This document shows positions 53,001 to 60,853 of a stretch of DNA of 64,000 nucleotides, one piece after another (within the stretch, counting starts at the first letter, position 1; each line of letters opens with the position of its first letter). The translations under genes and the position numbers were made by a program. This DNA comes from Carettochelys insculpta (Eukaryota > Chordata > Testudines > Carettochelyidae): positions 105,410,501-105,474,500 of the forward strand of contig NC_134137.1 in NCBI RefSeq assembly GCF_033958435.1. Reading direction: 5' to 3'. Under the pieces are notes generated by a model. The model saw only the letters and a list, made by a program, of their open reading frames with translations. It did no database searches and was not told where the DNA came from.

Positions 53001-55376
53001 GCCCCCAGCTCTGTTCTCGCCGCTTTCTAGCCAAGGGAGCTGGATCCTTTTCCCTCCTCCTGCCGAGGGGCATGCAGAAATGTGCCAGCAGCCAGTACAT
53101 ACTGGTTGTGGTGTAAAGTCATGGTATTCAGGCAGCTTGCTTGAGCCTTTCTGTGCCACAGGCTGGGATGGGAGCTGCTTGTGGTAAGCACCTCTGGCTA
53201 GAGCCTGCACCTTGTATCCCCTCCAGCACCCCCAATCTCCTTCCCAAGCCCGGAGCCCACTTCTGCACCAAACTCCCTTCCGATGCCCACACTCCTCACC
53301 CTCTTCTGCACTCCAACAGACTGCACCAGCCCCAGGCTCCCCCCAGGACCCAGACTCCACACCCCTCTGTTATTATAATAGAAATGTGCAGCCTGTGATG
53401 ACTTACCAAAGTTCATGGAGTAGCCCTACTGCAAAAATTGTCTACCCCATCTTAGAAGTTAGTTGCTGGGAGACTTGTGAAGTTGGAATTAGTTTGATAA
53501 GCCTCCTCCCCGGCTCCCCCAACTTTTTGTTCTGAACTGTAGAATATCTTCTCAAGCTGTTAAAATAACTTTTGGAAAGACTGAGTTGCACATAGTTTGA
53601 AGAATAAAGATTGACTATTTCTCTTTGCAAAAATGATATTTTATCTAATATTTACTGCATTATTGTATCCATGTTGGTTTTAGACTATTAGAGACACAAG
53701 ATGGGTGAGGTGGTATCTTTTATAGGACCAGTCTTGCTTTTGAGCTTTCCCATATCTGAAGAAACCTGCATAAGGTACTTGGAGTATCACAGTTGAACAC
53801 AAAGGTGGAATGGATTGTTTTGTAGTCAAATCTGTTCCTCCTTGTGTTTTAGCTGTGACACTCAGAGTACAGTAAACCCTCACTTTACATGTCTTAAGGT
53901 TGTGTGAAACTTGTTTTAATGTGGGTTTCACGTAACTTGAAGACGTGGCTGTCTGCCTGCCTGCCTAGCTTCCCACAGCCGCAGTCAGCCAGGCAGGCTA
54001 AGAGCCCCTTCTCCTGTCTTCCCAGAGCAGCACTGCGGGCAGCCAGGCGGCTAAAACCGACTTCCCAGGGTGGCGCTACTGTTAAGCTGACAATGGCGCC
54101 ACCCTGGGAAGGTAGGGAGAAGGGTTTAGCCCCTAACTGCCCGCTGCTAAACCCCCCTTGCCCCAGCTCAGCCACAACCTGGGGGGGGGGGGGGGGCTCC
54201 CAGCCCCTGGCACACTGCAGCTCCACATGGGGCTCAGGCTCCAGCCCCCAGTGCACTACAGCCCCATACAGGGCTCAGGCTCCAGTCCCCAGTGCAGCAC
54301 ACAGGGTGGGCTTTGGCTCCAGACCCGGCTCCAGCCCACGCATGCCCCAGCTCAGCTGCACCCTCCAGCTGCCCACCTGTAGTCCTAACCGACCCCTGGC
54401 TGAACCCCTTAACCCCAACCCATCGCCCAAGCCCCCCTCACTGACTTACCCAAAATTCGGAACTTGCAAAGGTTGCCTGGAACACAACACTCGCATAACC
54501 TGAGGGACTACTGTACTTTTTCCTGACTCTGTGCAGTTAGAAAGTTTGTCTCTCTCACCAACAGAAGTTAGTCCAATAAGTTGCTCCACATCGTGATTGT
54601 TTTTATATAATATTAGTTACTGTGGCAAATTTGACAGCTGTTTTCCTTTAGAAGATTTAATAATTTTACAATAAAATGCCTTTTTTAGATGATTTTGTTC
54701 TAGTGAACAAATGGAAAGATTTTCTTTCTTCTCCACCCCAAAGGACTAAAACATTTGATAAAAGAACAGTCTTTAAAGTCCCATGAATGGTTTAACAATG
54801 TCAATAAATTATTTGAAGTCTTTTGATTTTTATTTAATTTGTTTATTTGAGAAAGGTGACTGCAAGTGTTAATTAACATTAACAGCACTTCTAAATTAAC
54901 TTGCATGAAAACTTTTGTTATCCTGAAGGCTAAGTGATTATTTTTCTTTGTACAATCCTCTGATGGAATTATTTGGATGGTAGTTGAAGCTACACTTAGG
55001 TTACATCTACACTGGACATGGAAGATCTACTGCTTAGATACGCTGATGGATAATTACTAATTTAAAACTCTGATGTAGAAGGCCATAATCACTTTTGCTA
55101 AGACTGTTCTTATAAGAACACAGTATAGGAAAGGGATCTGGGGAGCCCACATCTTTATATTTGCTTTTGGTTCAATTTGTTAGATGTGAATGGGGGATTA
55201 CATTTCTATTTTATTAAATGTTAGGAAGCTTGGGATTTAAGTTCTTTTTAGACTACAGGTAAGAACTGATGAAAATACAACACTCTGCTGTTTAATTTCA
55301 GGCAAGATTACAAAGAGGCCATTTACTTCTTAAACAAGGAAAATTTGATGAAGCAGAAGATGACTTCAAAAATGTG
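31987..55376 (+). CDS. DNAJC3: DNAJC3 (P58IPK), ER co-chaperone, 5' part: four exons, 131 codons
   Basis: DNAJC3 is an ER-lumenal co-chaperone. Its TPR repeats hold misfolded clients and its C-terminal J domain stimulates BiP; it is induced by ER stress and was first known as an inhibitor of PKR/PERK. Exons 31987-32068, 47631-47741, 51980-52104 and 55302-55376 join in frame with GT-AG borders. The protein opens with an ER signal peptide (about residues 1-28). TPR motifs then begin at about residue 35 (LEMGKKLLAAGQLADALSHF), continuing through DNYIAYYRRATVYLAVGKSK and ARLQRGHLLLKQGKFDEAED. The family is about 500 residues long, so the remaining TPRs and the J domain are beyond the high end. 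It is divergent to DZIP1, about 12 kb away, as in human. Confidence 0.95.
32211..33270 (+). other. DNAJC3 intron 1, proximal part
   Basis: Nothing recognised apart from T-rich tracts at about 33065-33095. Confidence 0.5.
33274..34240. mobile_element. Possible non-autonomous DNA transposon with G-rich minisatellite core
   Basis: AGGGTTGCCAACTTTCTA at the left end recalls a turtle element whose other end would read GAAAACCAGACA...; a similar string lies at about 34218-34230. Between about 33370 and 33850 the strand is G-rich with repeats of TGGGG/GAGGGGTTTGG. Boundaries are tentative. Confidence 0.4.
34464..34781. mobile_element. Pogo/Tigger-like MITE with TA duplication
   Basis: The perfect ends CAGGTTGAACCTCTCT and AGAGAGGTTCAACCTG are flanked by TA (34462-34463 and 34782-34783). 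It is 318 bp with no coding capacity. Confidence 0.88.
34784..36110. other. DNAJC3 intron 1, nothing recognised
   Basis: AT-rich sequence without recognisable genes or repeat ends. Confidence 0.45.
36112..36240 (-). mobile_element. CR1 LINE 3'-end fragment
   Basis: GGCCATCCTGGGTCAAACCA ... CATCTATCCCAGTATCCTGT is the reverse complement of a CR1 3' end. Confidence 0.8.
36714..36842 (-). mobile_element. Penelope-like 3' tail with intact hammerhead-ribozyme core
   Basis: On the minus strand, CTGATGA (36836-36830) is followed by one extra A and a 5-bp helix GTGAG/CTCAC. GAAA follows at 36812-36809, then GC-TCAT-GC and TC before the predicted cleavage site near 36798. The rest (TGTTAGACTATAAGGTGCCA ... 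CAGACTAATACGACTACACC) is the tail shared with the copies at 28.5, 62.2 and 63.3 kb. All conserved core bases are present. Confidence 0.75.
36843..37569. other. DNAJC3 intron 1, nothing recognised
   Basis: No gene or clear repeat. Confidence 0.45.
37868..39340 (+). pseudogene. DIRS gag-like gene, decayed
   Basis: It opens with a Cys-containing segment (HLGDRCLICKAF) then LKVLLMEAALQP, as in vertebrate DIRS gag. A long Ser/Pro-rich region of low complexity follows. The first frame is open for 238 codons (to 38584), and the protein continues in another frame from about 38980 (EVQELSSSDEEIVSSSALS). A capsid-like part follows at 39560-39890 (LQAALGAVDAATRVMASRVT). Confidence 0.65.
40270..40790 (+). 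pseudogene. DIRS reverse transcriptase relic
   Basis: The fingers/palm region is seen as YPSHRRFL (another frame), MEDRNHYQFTVLPFGLSAAP and RVFTKHM, then FPYLNDWLVKGRSRDQVLQH and SILLPSQSIEFVGA. The catalytic box of DIRS RTs is normally YLDDW; here it is YLNDW, so the enzyme is dead besides the frameshifts. Confidence 0.85.
40958..41661 (+). mobile_element. Solo long terminal repeat of an endogenous retrovirus-type element
   Basis: 704 bp with TG...CA ends, flanked by GGCTGG (40952-40957) and CGCTGG (41662-41667), a 6-bp duplication with one mismatch. A TATA-like TGTATAAGAA lies at about 41339 and a poly(A) signal AATAAA at about 41503, in the expected U3-R-U5 order. No internal viral genes are attached, so it probably formed by LTR-LTR recombination. 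It interrupts the DIRS coding region. Confidence 0.75.
41820..42180 (+). pseudogene. DIRS RNase H relic
   Basis: It reads TDALDLGWGVHLGQHQTQSL and LELHVNVRELRAIRLVYVIF, then DMMVMYYINKQG; a different frame gives SLADQLSR. These are the D-E-D type RNase H landmarks of DIRS elements. Confidence 0.75.
42690..43305 (+). pseudogene. DIRS tyrosine recombinase relic
   Basis: It reads VRVHQAAISAFRLRHGLSSV, FSEPVVKRFLKGLERVRPQV and then, after a frame change, AFLVAITSARRVSEL, which contains the first catalytic Arg. A stop follows directly. HP-containing sequence (KVRLRPHP) continues downstream, but the terminal catalytic His-Arg-Tyr part is not intact because the element is cut at 43306. Confidence 0.8.
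43523..45502 (-). pseudogene. hAT transposase with N-terminal BED zinc finger, decayed
   Basis: From a possible ATG at 45502 it reads AAIKKRKYDEDYIKYGFT, then HPQCIVCHTVLSN, a BED-type finger start interrupted by an insertion. It continues as YEMSLLIAKAKKAHIRETLV and the PCLLKAADIVLG block typical of ZBED5/SCAND3-like hATs. It ends with the hAT dimerisation region (FLSTYFCEKSFSSLVTLKMK, then QRNQLDGENYLHCALSSFKP). Frameshifts and a 22-A run at 44608-44629 break it. Confidence 0.8.
45191..45382. mobile_element. Penelope-like tail, head-to-head inverted pair, inside the hAT transposase
   Basis: 13-bp duplications ATTACTGAGAACT (45178-45190) and ATTGCTGAGAACT (45383-45395) flank it. The left half is an antisense tail. 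The right half is a sense tail with CTGAAGA at 45265-45271, helix GTGGG/CCCAC, and GAAA at 45288-45291. The halves meet at the CTGA box. Confidence 0.8.
45837..46905. mobile_element. hAT-like terminus followed by GC-rich degenerate repeats
   Basis: CAGTGGTCCCCAATCTTTTT is a hAT-type end. From about 46040 to 46900 the DNA is a degenerate repeat of CAGCCGCC/TGAGCC words. The open frames here (up to 186 codons) are compositional. No right terminus was found. Confidence 0.45.
46915..47338 (+). mobile_element. Penelope-like element 3' end: GIY-YIG C-terminal part plus hammerhead tail
   Basis: The frame at 46918-47133 reads DLRICVLEQREFKNRLEQES then TRGMNRDLNYLMHYKDCFPS, like the C-terminal part of Penelope GIY-YIG endonucleases. 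About 110 bp after its stop comes CTGATGA (47245-47251), helix GTGGG/CCCAC, and GACG in place of GAAA. The tail TTGGTCTTTAAAGTCCTAC follows. This copy extends further upstream into coding sequence than the others. Confidence 0.65.
47339..47630 (+). other. DNAJC3 intron 1, distal end
   Basis: No element recognised; ends at the acceptor TCTCTTTTAG at 47621-47630. Confidence 0.5.
47631..47741 (+). CDS. DNAJC3: DNAJC3 coding exon 2
   Basis: 111 bp, acceptor TTTTAG and donor GTGTGT. It encodes VECGIHAEVEKQLEMGKKLL and AAGQLADALSHFHAAI, the end of the leader and the first TPR helix pair. Confidence 0.95.
   Translation, partial: ELNVEYMRKLKNNSKWARSYWQLDSWPMLCLTSMLL
47742..49689 (+). other. DNAJC3 intron 2, proximal part
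   Basis: It contains the MITE fragment at 48443-48700; otherwise AT-rich with nothing recognised. Confidence 0.5.
48443..48700. mobile_element. Harbinger-type MITE fragment
   Basis: It begins GGCTATGGTTACACTCCAGC and carries TGTCGACA-type words (TTCGACAGAAG, TTGACAGAGC), as does the left end of the Harbinger element at 55480. It includes a short (CA)n run at 48529-48544. The right end is missing. Confidence 0.5.
49688..49831. repeat. Long near-perfect inverted repeat (arms about 63 bp)
   Basis: The left arm starts ATATTGTCC and the right arm ends GGACAATAT. The arms (about 49688-49750 and 49769-49831) pair throughout except two adjacent positions (GG opposite TT, which would be G-U wobbles in sense RNA). 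The loop is about 18 bases (CTTGGAAA-type). It lies in DNAJC3 intron 2 and matches no other element in the window. Confidence 0.85.
50018..50061. repeat. (TG)n microsatellite
   Basis: About 22 uninterrupted TG units; a shorter TG run lies at about 49964-49977. Confidence 0.95.
50416..51133. mobile_element. Harbinger-type MITE, same family as 62-727, opposite orientation
   Basis: The ends GGGTGCGTCTACACTAGC and (complement) GGCTACATCTACACTAGC are flanked by CAG (50413-50415 and 51134-51136). The interior shares GCACTTAGCCCAGGGCTTTT and nearby words with the first copy, inverted. Confidence 0.8.
51137..51979 (+). other. DNAJC3 intron 2, distal part
   Basis: Nothing recognised; ends at the acceptor TTGCTTGCAG. 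Confidence 0.5.
51980..52104 (+). CDS. DNAJC3: DNAJC3 coding exon 3
   Basis: 125 bp; with one carried base it ends in phase 0. The donor is GTAAGT. It encodes GDSDNYIAYYRRATVYLAVG and KSKAAIRDLSKVVELKKDFT, a TPR unit highly conserved in DNAJC3. Confidence 0.95.
52466..53420. mobile_element. Probable hAT-like repeat with a nested second repeat
   Basis: GGAGGGGTGGGCAACATGGC followed by GTGAGCTGGATCAGGCCTGT resembles a widespread hAT-type terminus (CAGGGGTGGGCAA...). Within it, 52686-52910 has repeated GTCCCATATTTG/CCCGTATTTG words like another turtle repeat. The right boundary is unknown. Confidence 0.4.
53640..54600. mobile_element. Penelope-like tail pair (second subfamily) split by a pogo-like element
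   Basis: 53680-53765 is antisense to a tail of the type GTCTCTCTCACCAACAGAAG; 54525-54600 is a sense copy of it (AGTTAGAAAGTTTGTCTCTC ... AGTTAGTCCAATAAG). The MITE at 53870-54513 lies between them. Confidence 0.5.
53870..54513. mobile_element. Pogo/Tigger-like MITE with TA duplication
   Basis: The ends CAGTAAACCCTCACTTTACA and (complement) CAGTAGTCCCTCAGGTTATG are flanked by TA (53868-53869 and 54514-54515). It contains a run of about 16 G at 54181-54196. The open frames inside are compositional. Confidence 0.8.
54601..55301 (+). other. DNAJC3 intron 3, distal part
   Basis: A possible MITE end (GGTTACATCTACACTGGACA) lies at about 55000; otherwise nothing recognised. Confidence 0.4.
55302..55376 (+). 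CDS. DNAJC3: DNAJC3 coding exon 4
   Basis: 75 bp, 25 codons, phase 0, acceptor TTTCAG and donor GTAAGT. It encodes ARLQRGHLLLKQGKFDEAED then DFKNV, part of a TPR. The next exon was not found in the window. Confidence 0.95.
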
Positions 55377-55935
55377 GTAAGTGGGAAGTATAGGAACCTA
55401 CGTGATTGGCTTTAAATTCAGATTCTGAGCAAAAGATATTTTCACCTAACCTAAATCCATTGGAAGGCACAAACATACAGGCTACGTCTAGTCTACACAG
55501 TTTTGTTGACAAAGCTGGCGTTTTATCGACAAAACTCACGGCGCGCCTGCACACACAATGCGTTTTCTTGACAGTCACTTGGCAAAAGTTGGCACTTCCC
55601 CCAACAGCGTTCTGCCTCTCTGCGATTAGGAATAATGCTTTGTTGACAGAGAAATCCTCCATGGCGCCAGCCAGCTGGGCTCGGAAGGTGCGCTCTCCAC
55701 CACAGTCACAGCTCTGCTCTTGGGTTCCAGCCATTCTTAAATGCTCAGGGAGCCTCGGAAACTGCATGGCAGGAAGCTAAGTGCATGCAAGCAGCCCAGT
55801 AGCGTGTTGTCTGCACCCACACCCTCTCAGCCACTTCACAGTGTCTCCCAGCCCATGACAGTGAGCCAGCAGCCCTGCGACACCCCAGGGCTGTCAAGGC
55901 AGCTGCTGGAGGGGTACCAGGAGCCACCCAGGTGA

Positions 55936-57200
55936 TGAAACTCAGAGCTGCATCCTGGACAGTGCCCGAGATCTGGGACCTCATCGGCATCTGGGCTGAT
56001 GAGGATATCATCAAGGATCTTGCAGCCAAGAGGTGGAACACCCCTGGCTATGCCTACCTGGCCAGCAGCCTCCAAAACCATGGCTGCCCTGCTTAGCCCG
56101 TGGAGCAGGTTCGGGCCATGGTTGAGGAGCTGCAGCAGGGCTATGCCAGGGCCTGGGATATGGCCAGGAAATCAGAGGCAGGTCCTGTGACGTGCTCCTA
56201 TTATAAGGAGCTTCACAGGCTGCTCTGGTCTGAGGATGCAGCTGGAGGGAGACTAACCCAGGACCATGTTGGAACAAGAGTGGGAGCTGACCTCAGACCG
56301 GGAGTCCACCGATGGCATCCTGGTGATTGTCCTGGGTTCAGCCTCGTCAAGCCAGGCCATGTTGTCCAGGGCATCACTGGACCTCTTTGGGGGACCATCT
56401 GGTAAGAACCCTGCTTGGAAGGGGGGCCTGCCCTGCCCCACCCCTGCCCCTGCCACTATGGCTGCGAGTGGGCCAGCCACACAGGCCTGGGTCCTGGCCC
56501 AACCCCAAACACATCACCGGGGACTACAGCTCCCATTTCACAGGCGTACCCACAGGTGACGGTCAGCATCCGCTCCTGTAGACAGTGTTACAAGCTACAT
56601 GTGGGGGGCCTACATGCGTACCCCATCTTTCACCAGTGTGGGGGCCGCTCTGTTGCCAGACACCGCCCCCCCCAGATGCTAGCCTATGGAGTGGGAGGGT
56701 GCAGTGGGCAGCCTGGTCCCCAAGGCACCACAAGGTCCCTTTGCAGCTGGGCTCGCCGTAAAGGGCATACATGCCTGTGCTCCTGGGACATCTCCATCCC
56801 TCGGCTCCGGGGGTGGTGGGCGCTGCCCATGGATGCAGGGGTAGGCAGTGCCTTTGGGGCCATGTGGTAGGAATGACTGGCCATCACTCTGTCTTCTCTT
56901 CCTTACAGCTGCACCATTGGAGGGCTGGGCCAGCCCCGCCAGTCCACCAGGGCTACCAGTCTCATACGATGCCCAGAGACCGGCAGCGTGGGACTGGCAC
57001 CTGCTCCAGCCAGCACCCCCGACTGCTGCGGCGAGCCTGCATCCGGAGGGGCCACTGCCACACTGATGATGTGTCCTGGGCCTACATGGTTGCCCTCGGG
57101 TTGCAGAATGACCTCCTGAAGCAGTGGCAGCAGGAGGACTGGGAGTGGCGGCAGCAGCAGGCTCAGGCCTGGGATCAGTTGATGGTCAGATTAGATGTCA
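55936..57200 (+). pseudogene. Harbinger Myb/SANT-like protein, two exon-like blocks
   Basis: The first block reads SWTVPEIWDLIGIWADEDII, then TPGYAYLASSLQNHG, a TAG at about 56095, then VEQVRAMVEELQQGYARAWD and GPVTCSYYKELHRLLWS. This is the Myb-like DNA-binding fold and the conserved C-S-Y-Y-K-E-L segment. Around 57030-57190 a second block reads RRACIRRGHCHTDD then NDLLKQWQQEDWEWRQQQAQ, a coiled coil found at the C-terminus of these proteins. Confidence 0.7.
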
Positions 57201-57779
57201 CCTCTGCCACCTGGCAGGTCAGGGAGGCCTGGGCCTCTGCACCTGCCTCCCTGCTTCTCTGCCAGCTGCTGTTGCTCACCCCTCCTGGCTCCATGCCTCA
57301 GGTAGTGCTGCAGGCCCTGCAATGGGCAATGGCCGTGGCCAGTGCTCCTGCTCCCCAGGCTTCCCTCTGCGCTGTCCATCCCCTCTGCTCCCCTGGCCCC
57401 GCCAGCCTGCCCAGTCTCCTGCCATCCAGGTCCTGCTCCTCCCTCTGCCAGCCTCCCCTCCACACCCCCAGGTGCTATAACTGCCTGTGCTCCCAGTCCC
57501 AACAGGGATCCTGAAGCCACAGTGGGAGGGGATCCCTTGGCTGACGTCACTCGGGATCCCACTCCCCTGCAGAGTCGCGGCCCTCCACCCCCTCCCTGGG
57601 CAAATACTCTCCCATCCCCTGTCCCAAGCTCTCCCCGTGCTGTACATGTATCTGTAGGTAGTTTGTTATGGAAAAAAGGTTTATTTGATACTTGTTTATT
57701 AGTAAAAGTTTTCACCACCCCCGCATCCCTCCTCACTGGGGAGAGGTCGGGGATTGAGGGGGAGAAGGGAGTGCCGTAA

Positions 57780-59095
57780 TGCAGTGCTGTAGTCCAGAGC
57801 CCCGATGGGCATGTGGGTTCCATCTTTTGTCCTGAAACAATTGGCGAAGCCGAGGGCGTTGAAGCTGGCTATGATCGCGTCCAGGCCAGTGATGCTGCAC
57901 AAGTGTCCGGAGCAGGAGCATGTTAATGGCCCACACTACCTGTGAAGGGAGGAGACCAGACACATGTGAGAGACCGGGAGAGAGAGAGAGAGTCCCTCGG
58001 CCCCAGTGGGGGTCCCCTGCCCTCTGTCCTCTTTCTCCCCCAAGATCTCTCGGAGCCCCCCCTTGAGAGGCCATCCCCCACTCCCCCCATCCAGCAGCAG
58101 GGCTGTGTGAGGGTGGGGCGGCACAGTTCCCCGGGGCCAAGGCTTCCTCTCCTAGGCTGCGCCCCCACCCCGACCCTCAGTACAGGGCTTGCAGTTCAAG
58201 AGTGCCTTAACTGCATGAGGATAGCCCTGATGGATTGGTTGCCCATGGAGCGGTAGCTGTCACAGCGTGGCGAGCTTCCAGAAGGTGATGGTGACTTGCT
58301 TCTCAAGTGGGAGGGCATCTATTGATGCAGGCCAGCGGTGTTCTATGCTGATTCTGGAAAGTCTCTGAAAGTCCCTTTTCAGGTTACATAGTTTTAGTTA
58401 CTGGAGAAATGTAGATCTGTCCAGCTGGGATCAGCATGGTGGCACCTGGATCCTTGAAATGGCACAACAGCTTCTTTCCCCAAGATGGACGCTGCTAGGT
58501 CCACCTCATGGTTCTCGTGTGTCCAGGTACAAAGCCCTTTCTTCTTCCCATCAGGCACTTAAGGGTCATTGTCACATTACCCAAGTGGCAAGCTGCCATT
58601 GGATGAACCACAGGAGACTGTCCCAATTTCTTAGATGCGTATTGTCCTTTGTCTCAGTCAGGTGTCCTGGCTGTGGTGGTGATCACAGAAGTACGGAGCC
58701 AGAAGTGGTATACTTTTTGGCGCTGAATATTCCTAATACAACTATAGAGCTAAAATCTATAACTTTACCAACAAACATGATATAGACATATCAATAGCAT
58801 ACATAGATTCAGGACATCATCAGCCTTCATTAGACACCTCATACAGCCCCCCACCCCAGCACAATATTTGGGGCCAGTAGATACCCTGAGCGCACAAAAT
58901 GGCTTCCACATGCAATATACAAATCCAGTCACGTGACAGGGCGAGCAAGGTGCAGCGCTCCATGAAGGTCTCCTTGCCCATGTGTAAATTCAGGAGCCAC
59001 TGCTGGTCATCCCATTGCCCCATGACCAGCCAGTCCCGCCAGTCAGAGCTGGTGGGTACCCCCCAGCTTGCCTGGTCAACCGAAGGGGCAAACAC
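57780..59095 (-). pseudogene. HARBI1-like Harbinger transposase, broken and truncated
   Basis: Reading on minus, about 59050-58960 gives WDDQQWLLNLHMGKETFMER, the N-terminal helical region. At about 58320-58210 comes LEKQVAITIWKLAT then YRSMGNQSIRAI, the helix-turn-helix region. At about 57920-57790, in shifted frames, come VVWAINMLLLRTLVQ and LGFANCFRTKDGTHMPIGA. The last corresponds to the block carrying the first catalytic Asp (usually GAIDGTHIPI). The later DDE residues are missing, so the gene is truncated. Confidence 0.75.
58330..58820. other. Unidentified insertion inside the Harbinger transposase
   Basis: This stretch has no similarity to Harbinger sequence and separates collinear transposase parts. 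It contains the short inverted words CTGTGGTGGTGATCACAG-like at 58670-58690. It could be an LTR or SINE of unknown family; the boundaries are approximate. Confidence 0.4.
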
Positions 59096-59260
59096 AGGTG
59101 GAGCACTGGGAAACTGAGGTGTTCCTCGGTCCTCGTGTCAGGCATGTTCCTCCCAGGGAGGTGAAGGACAGCCATCAGCAGCATGAGCAGTGGGGAGTAG
59201 GACCAGCACAAGCGTTGTGCAAGTTGCGTAAGGTATTTCGAGTTAGGGCTACATTATGGC

Positions 59261-60475
59261 CGTAGCACTAGAGTTGAGTTTATGGGGGTTTTTTTGAGCA
59301 TGGAGGAATTACAGATTTTTAAAAGCCATAAATGGAAGATTCTTATAATTCCACTAGGTGTCAGCAAAAGCTAACCAACTCTGAGTATTGTGCACTTACA
59401 CATTTATTTTTGTATGTTCTTAATTTAGCACAGACTTCAGTTATAAATACGTTATAGTATTTATCAGTTGTCATGTAGTGTGTGCATGTAGAGGAGGAGA
59501 TCTTTTAGCTGTGGGTGAAACAAGCTGTTTTTTTTTCTAGTTGACTATAACCTCTAACCCCATTTTTTCAGTCAGCATTTAGAGTGGGGACACTTGAAGG
59601 ACAATTTTCTGTCTCTGTCTTTGAGAGGTGCACCCCATATTGATATCAAACTATGTCCCCAAGTTATTTGCTCTGTAGGAACAGTGCTAGCAGGGATTAG
59701 AGAGGGCAATCTGATGTGCAGCTGTTTGGGGAACACCGAAGAGAGGGGGGAATGGCAATCGGGCAGAGCTGTAAATACCCATAGATGAGAAATGGGTGAG
59801 GGAGTTCAATTAAGTTGTGCTTCTTACCTTGCCAGTACAGGACTTTAGCTTAGCGTATATTCAGGTGTGTTTCTGGTCTAATTTTCAGTAATTCAAACAA
59901 TGGGGTTTGTTCCACTTTCTCTGAGGCTGTTCCACAGCCTAACTGATCTCCCTGTGCTAGCTGAGTGGTGGTGGTGGTGTTTTTGTTGTTGGTTTTGATT
60001 CCCAGATAGCCTGAATTTTTGTTTGCTCAATTTCATTCCGTTAGTCCTTAGGCCTGTCATAAACTGTTCTTCTCTCTATGCTTGGCAGCCTGTTGCTGCC
60101 TTTGCTAGGCCTGTCGCAGTCTGTCTCTGGGCTGCTGAGTGATGCAGAGGCCCTCCCACACTGACCATTGCAACTTTTTAACATTCACAGATGGCCTCCC
60201 ATCTACCGTGTCACTATAAGCCGCACAACTGACTCTAGGCCCTCCGCCTTCTGTGCCGACAAGTCTTCCAATAAGGAGTCTAGATCCCACCCCACTTAGA
60301 TATGAGAATTGCTCCCTCAACCTATCCATGCTCTACATACATGCCGGACCTTCTTTTCTAAGGCTAGATAGACAGGCTGTGATATTGCCTGTCCCATGCA
60401 GAGGAATTGACCTATGTATTCAATATTTTGCCTTCACTGTCAATTTAAAAATGTGAAAAGTAGTTGCAATACTTA
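59261..60475 (+). other. DNAJC3 intron 4, nothing recognised
   Basis: 59860-60120 may be an old LINE fragment. No exon is visible. Confidence 0.4.
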
Positions 60476-60853
60476 GGCAGCATCTACACTAACATTCCTC
60501 TTTTGAAAGATGCATGCAAATGAGGGAAATCAAAAATGCAAAGGTGGTGCATATTTACATATCTGGCACCTCATTTGTATATTCTTTGGAAAGAAGAAAA
60601 GCCGTGGAGACACAGCTCTTTCGAAACTAAACCCTGTCTTCGAAAGAACTCTTCCTTTTAAAAAAAAGGAAAAAGAAGGTTCTTTCAAAGATGGGGATTA
60701 CTTTTGAAAGAGCTGTGTACACAATGCTTTTTCTTCTTTTGAAAGAATAGGCAAATGAGGTACTAGATATGTAAATCTGCACCTCACTTGCATTTTCAGT
60801 TTCCCTCATTTGCATGTATATTTCAAACGTGGAATTCTAGTATAGACATAGCC
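60476..60853. mobile_element. Foldback MITE (Harbinger-type ends)
   Basis: The ends GGCAGCATCTACACTA and (complement) GGCTATGTCTATACTA bound it. Both halves mirror one another over most of the 378 bp (GCAAATGAGGGAAA / TTTCCCTCATTTGC; CACCTCATTTGTATATTCTT / AAGAATAGGCAAATGAGG), so the whole element can fold into one hairpin. Confidence 0.8.

Larger units (their letters stand above)
55480..59260 (+). mobile_element. PIF/Harbinger element with Myb-like gene and convergent transposase relic
   Basis: The left end GGCTACGTCTAGTCTACAC matches the TIRs of the MITEs in this window, and a TGTCGACA-rich subterminal region follows. The Myb-like gene runs on plus (55936-57200) and the HARBI1-type transposase on minus (59095-57780), the usual Harbinger pair. 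The right TIR is not found. A foreign insertion splits the transposase at about 58330-58820. Confidence 0.75.

Noticed and set aside
53904..54503. 199-codon plus-strand frame at 53.9-54.5 kb
   Set aside because: It lies wholly inside a TA-flanked pogo-like MITE and is compositional.
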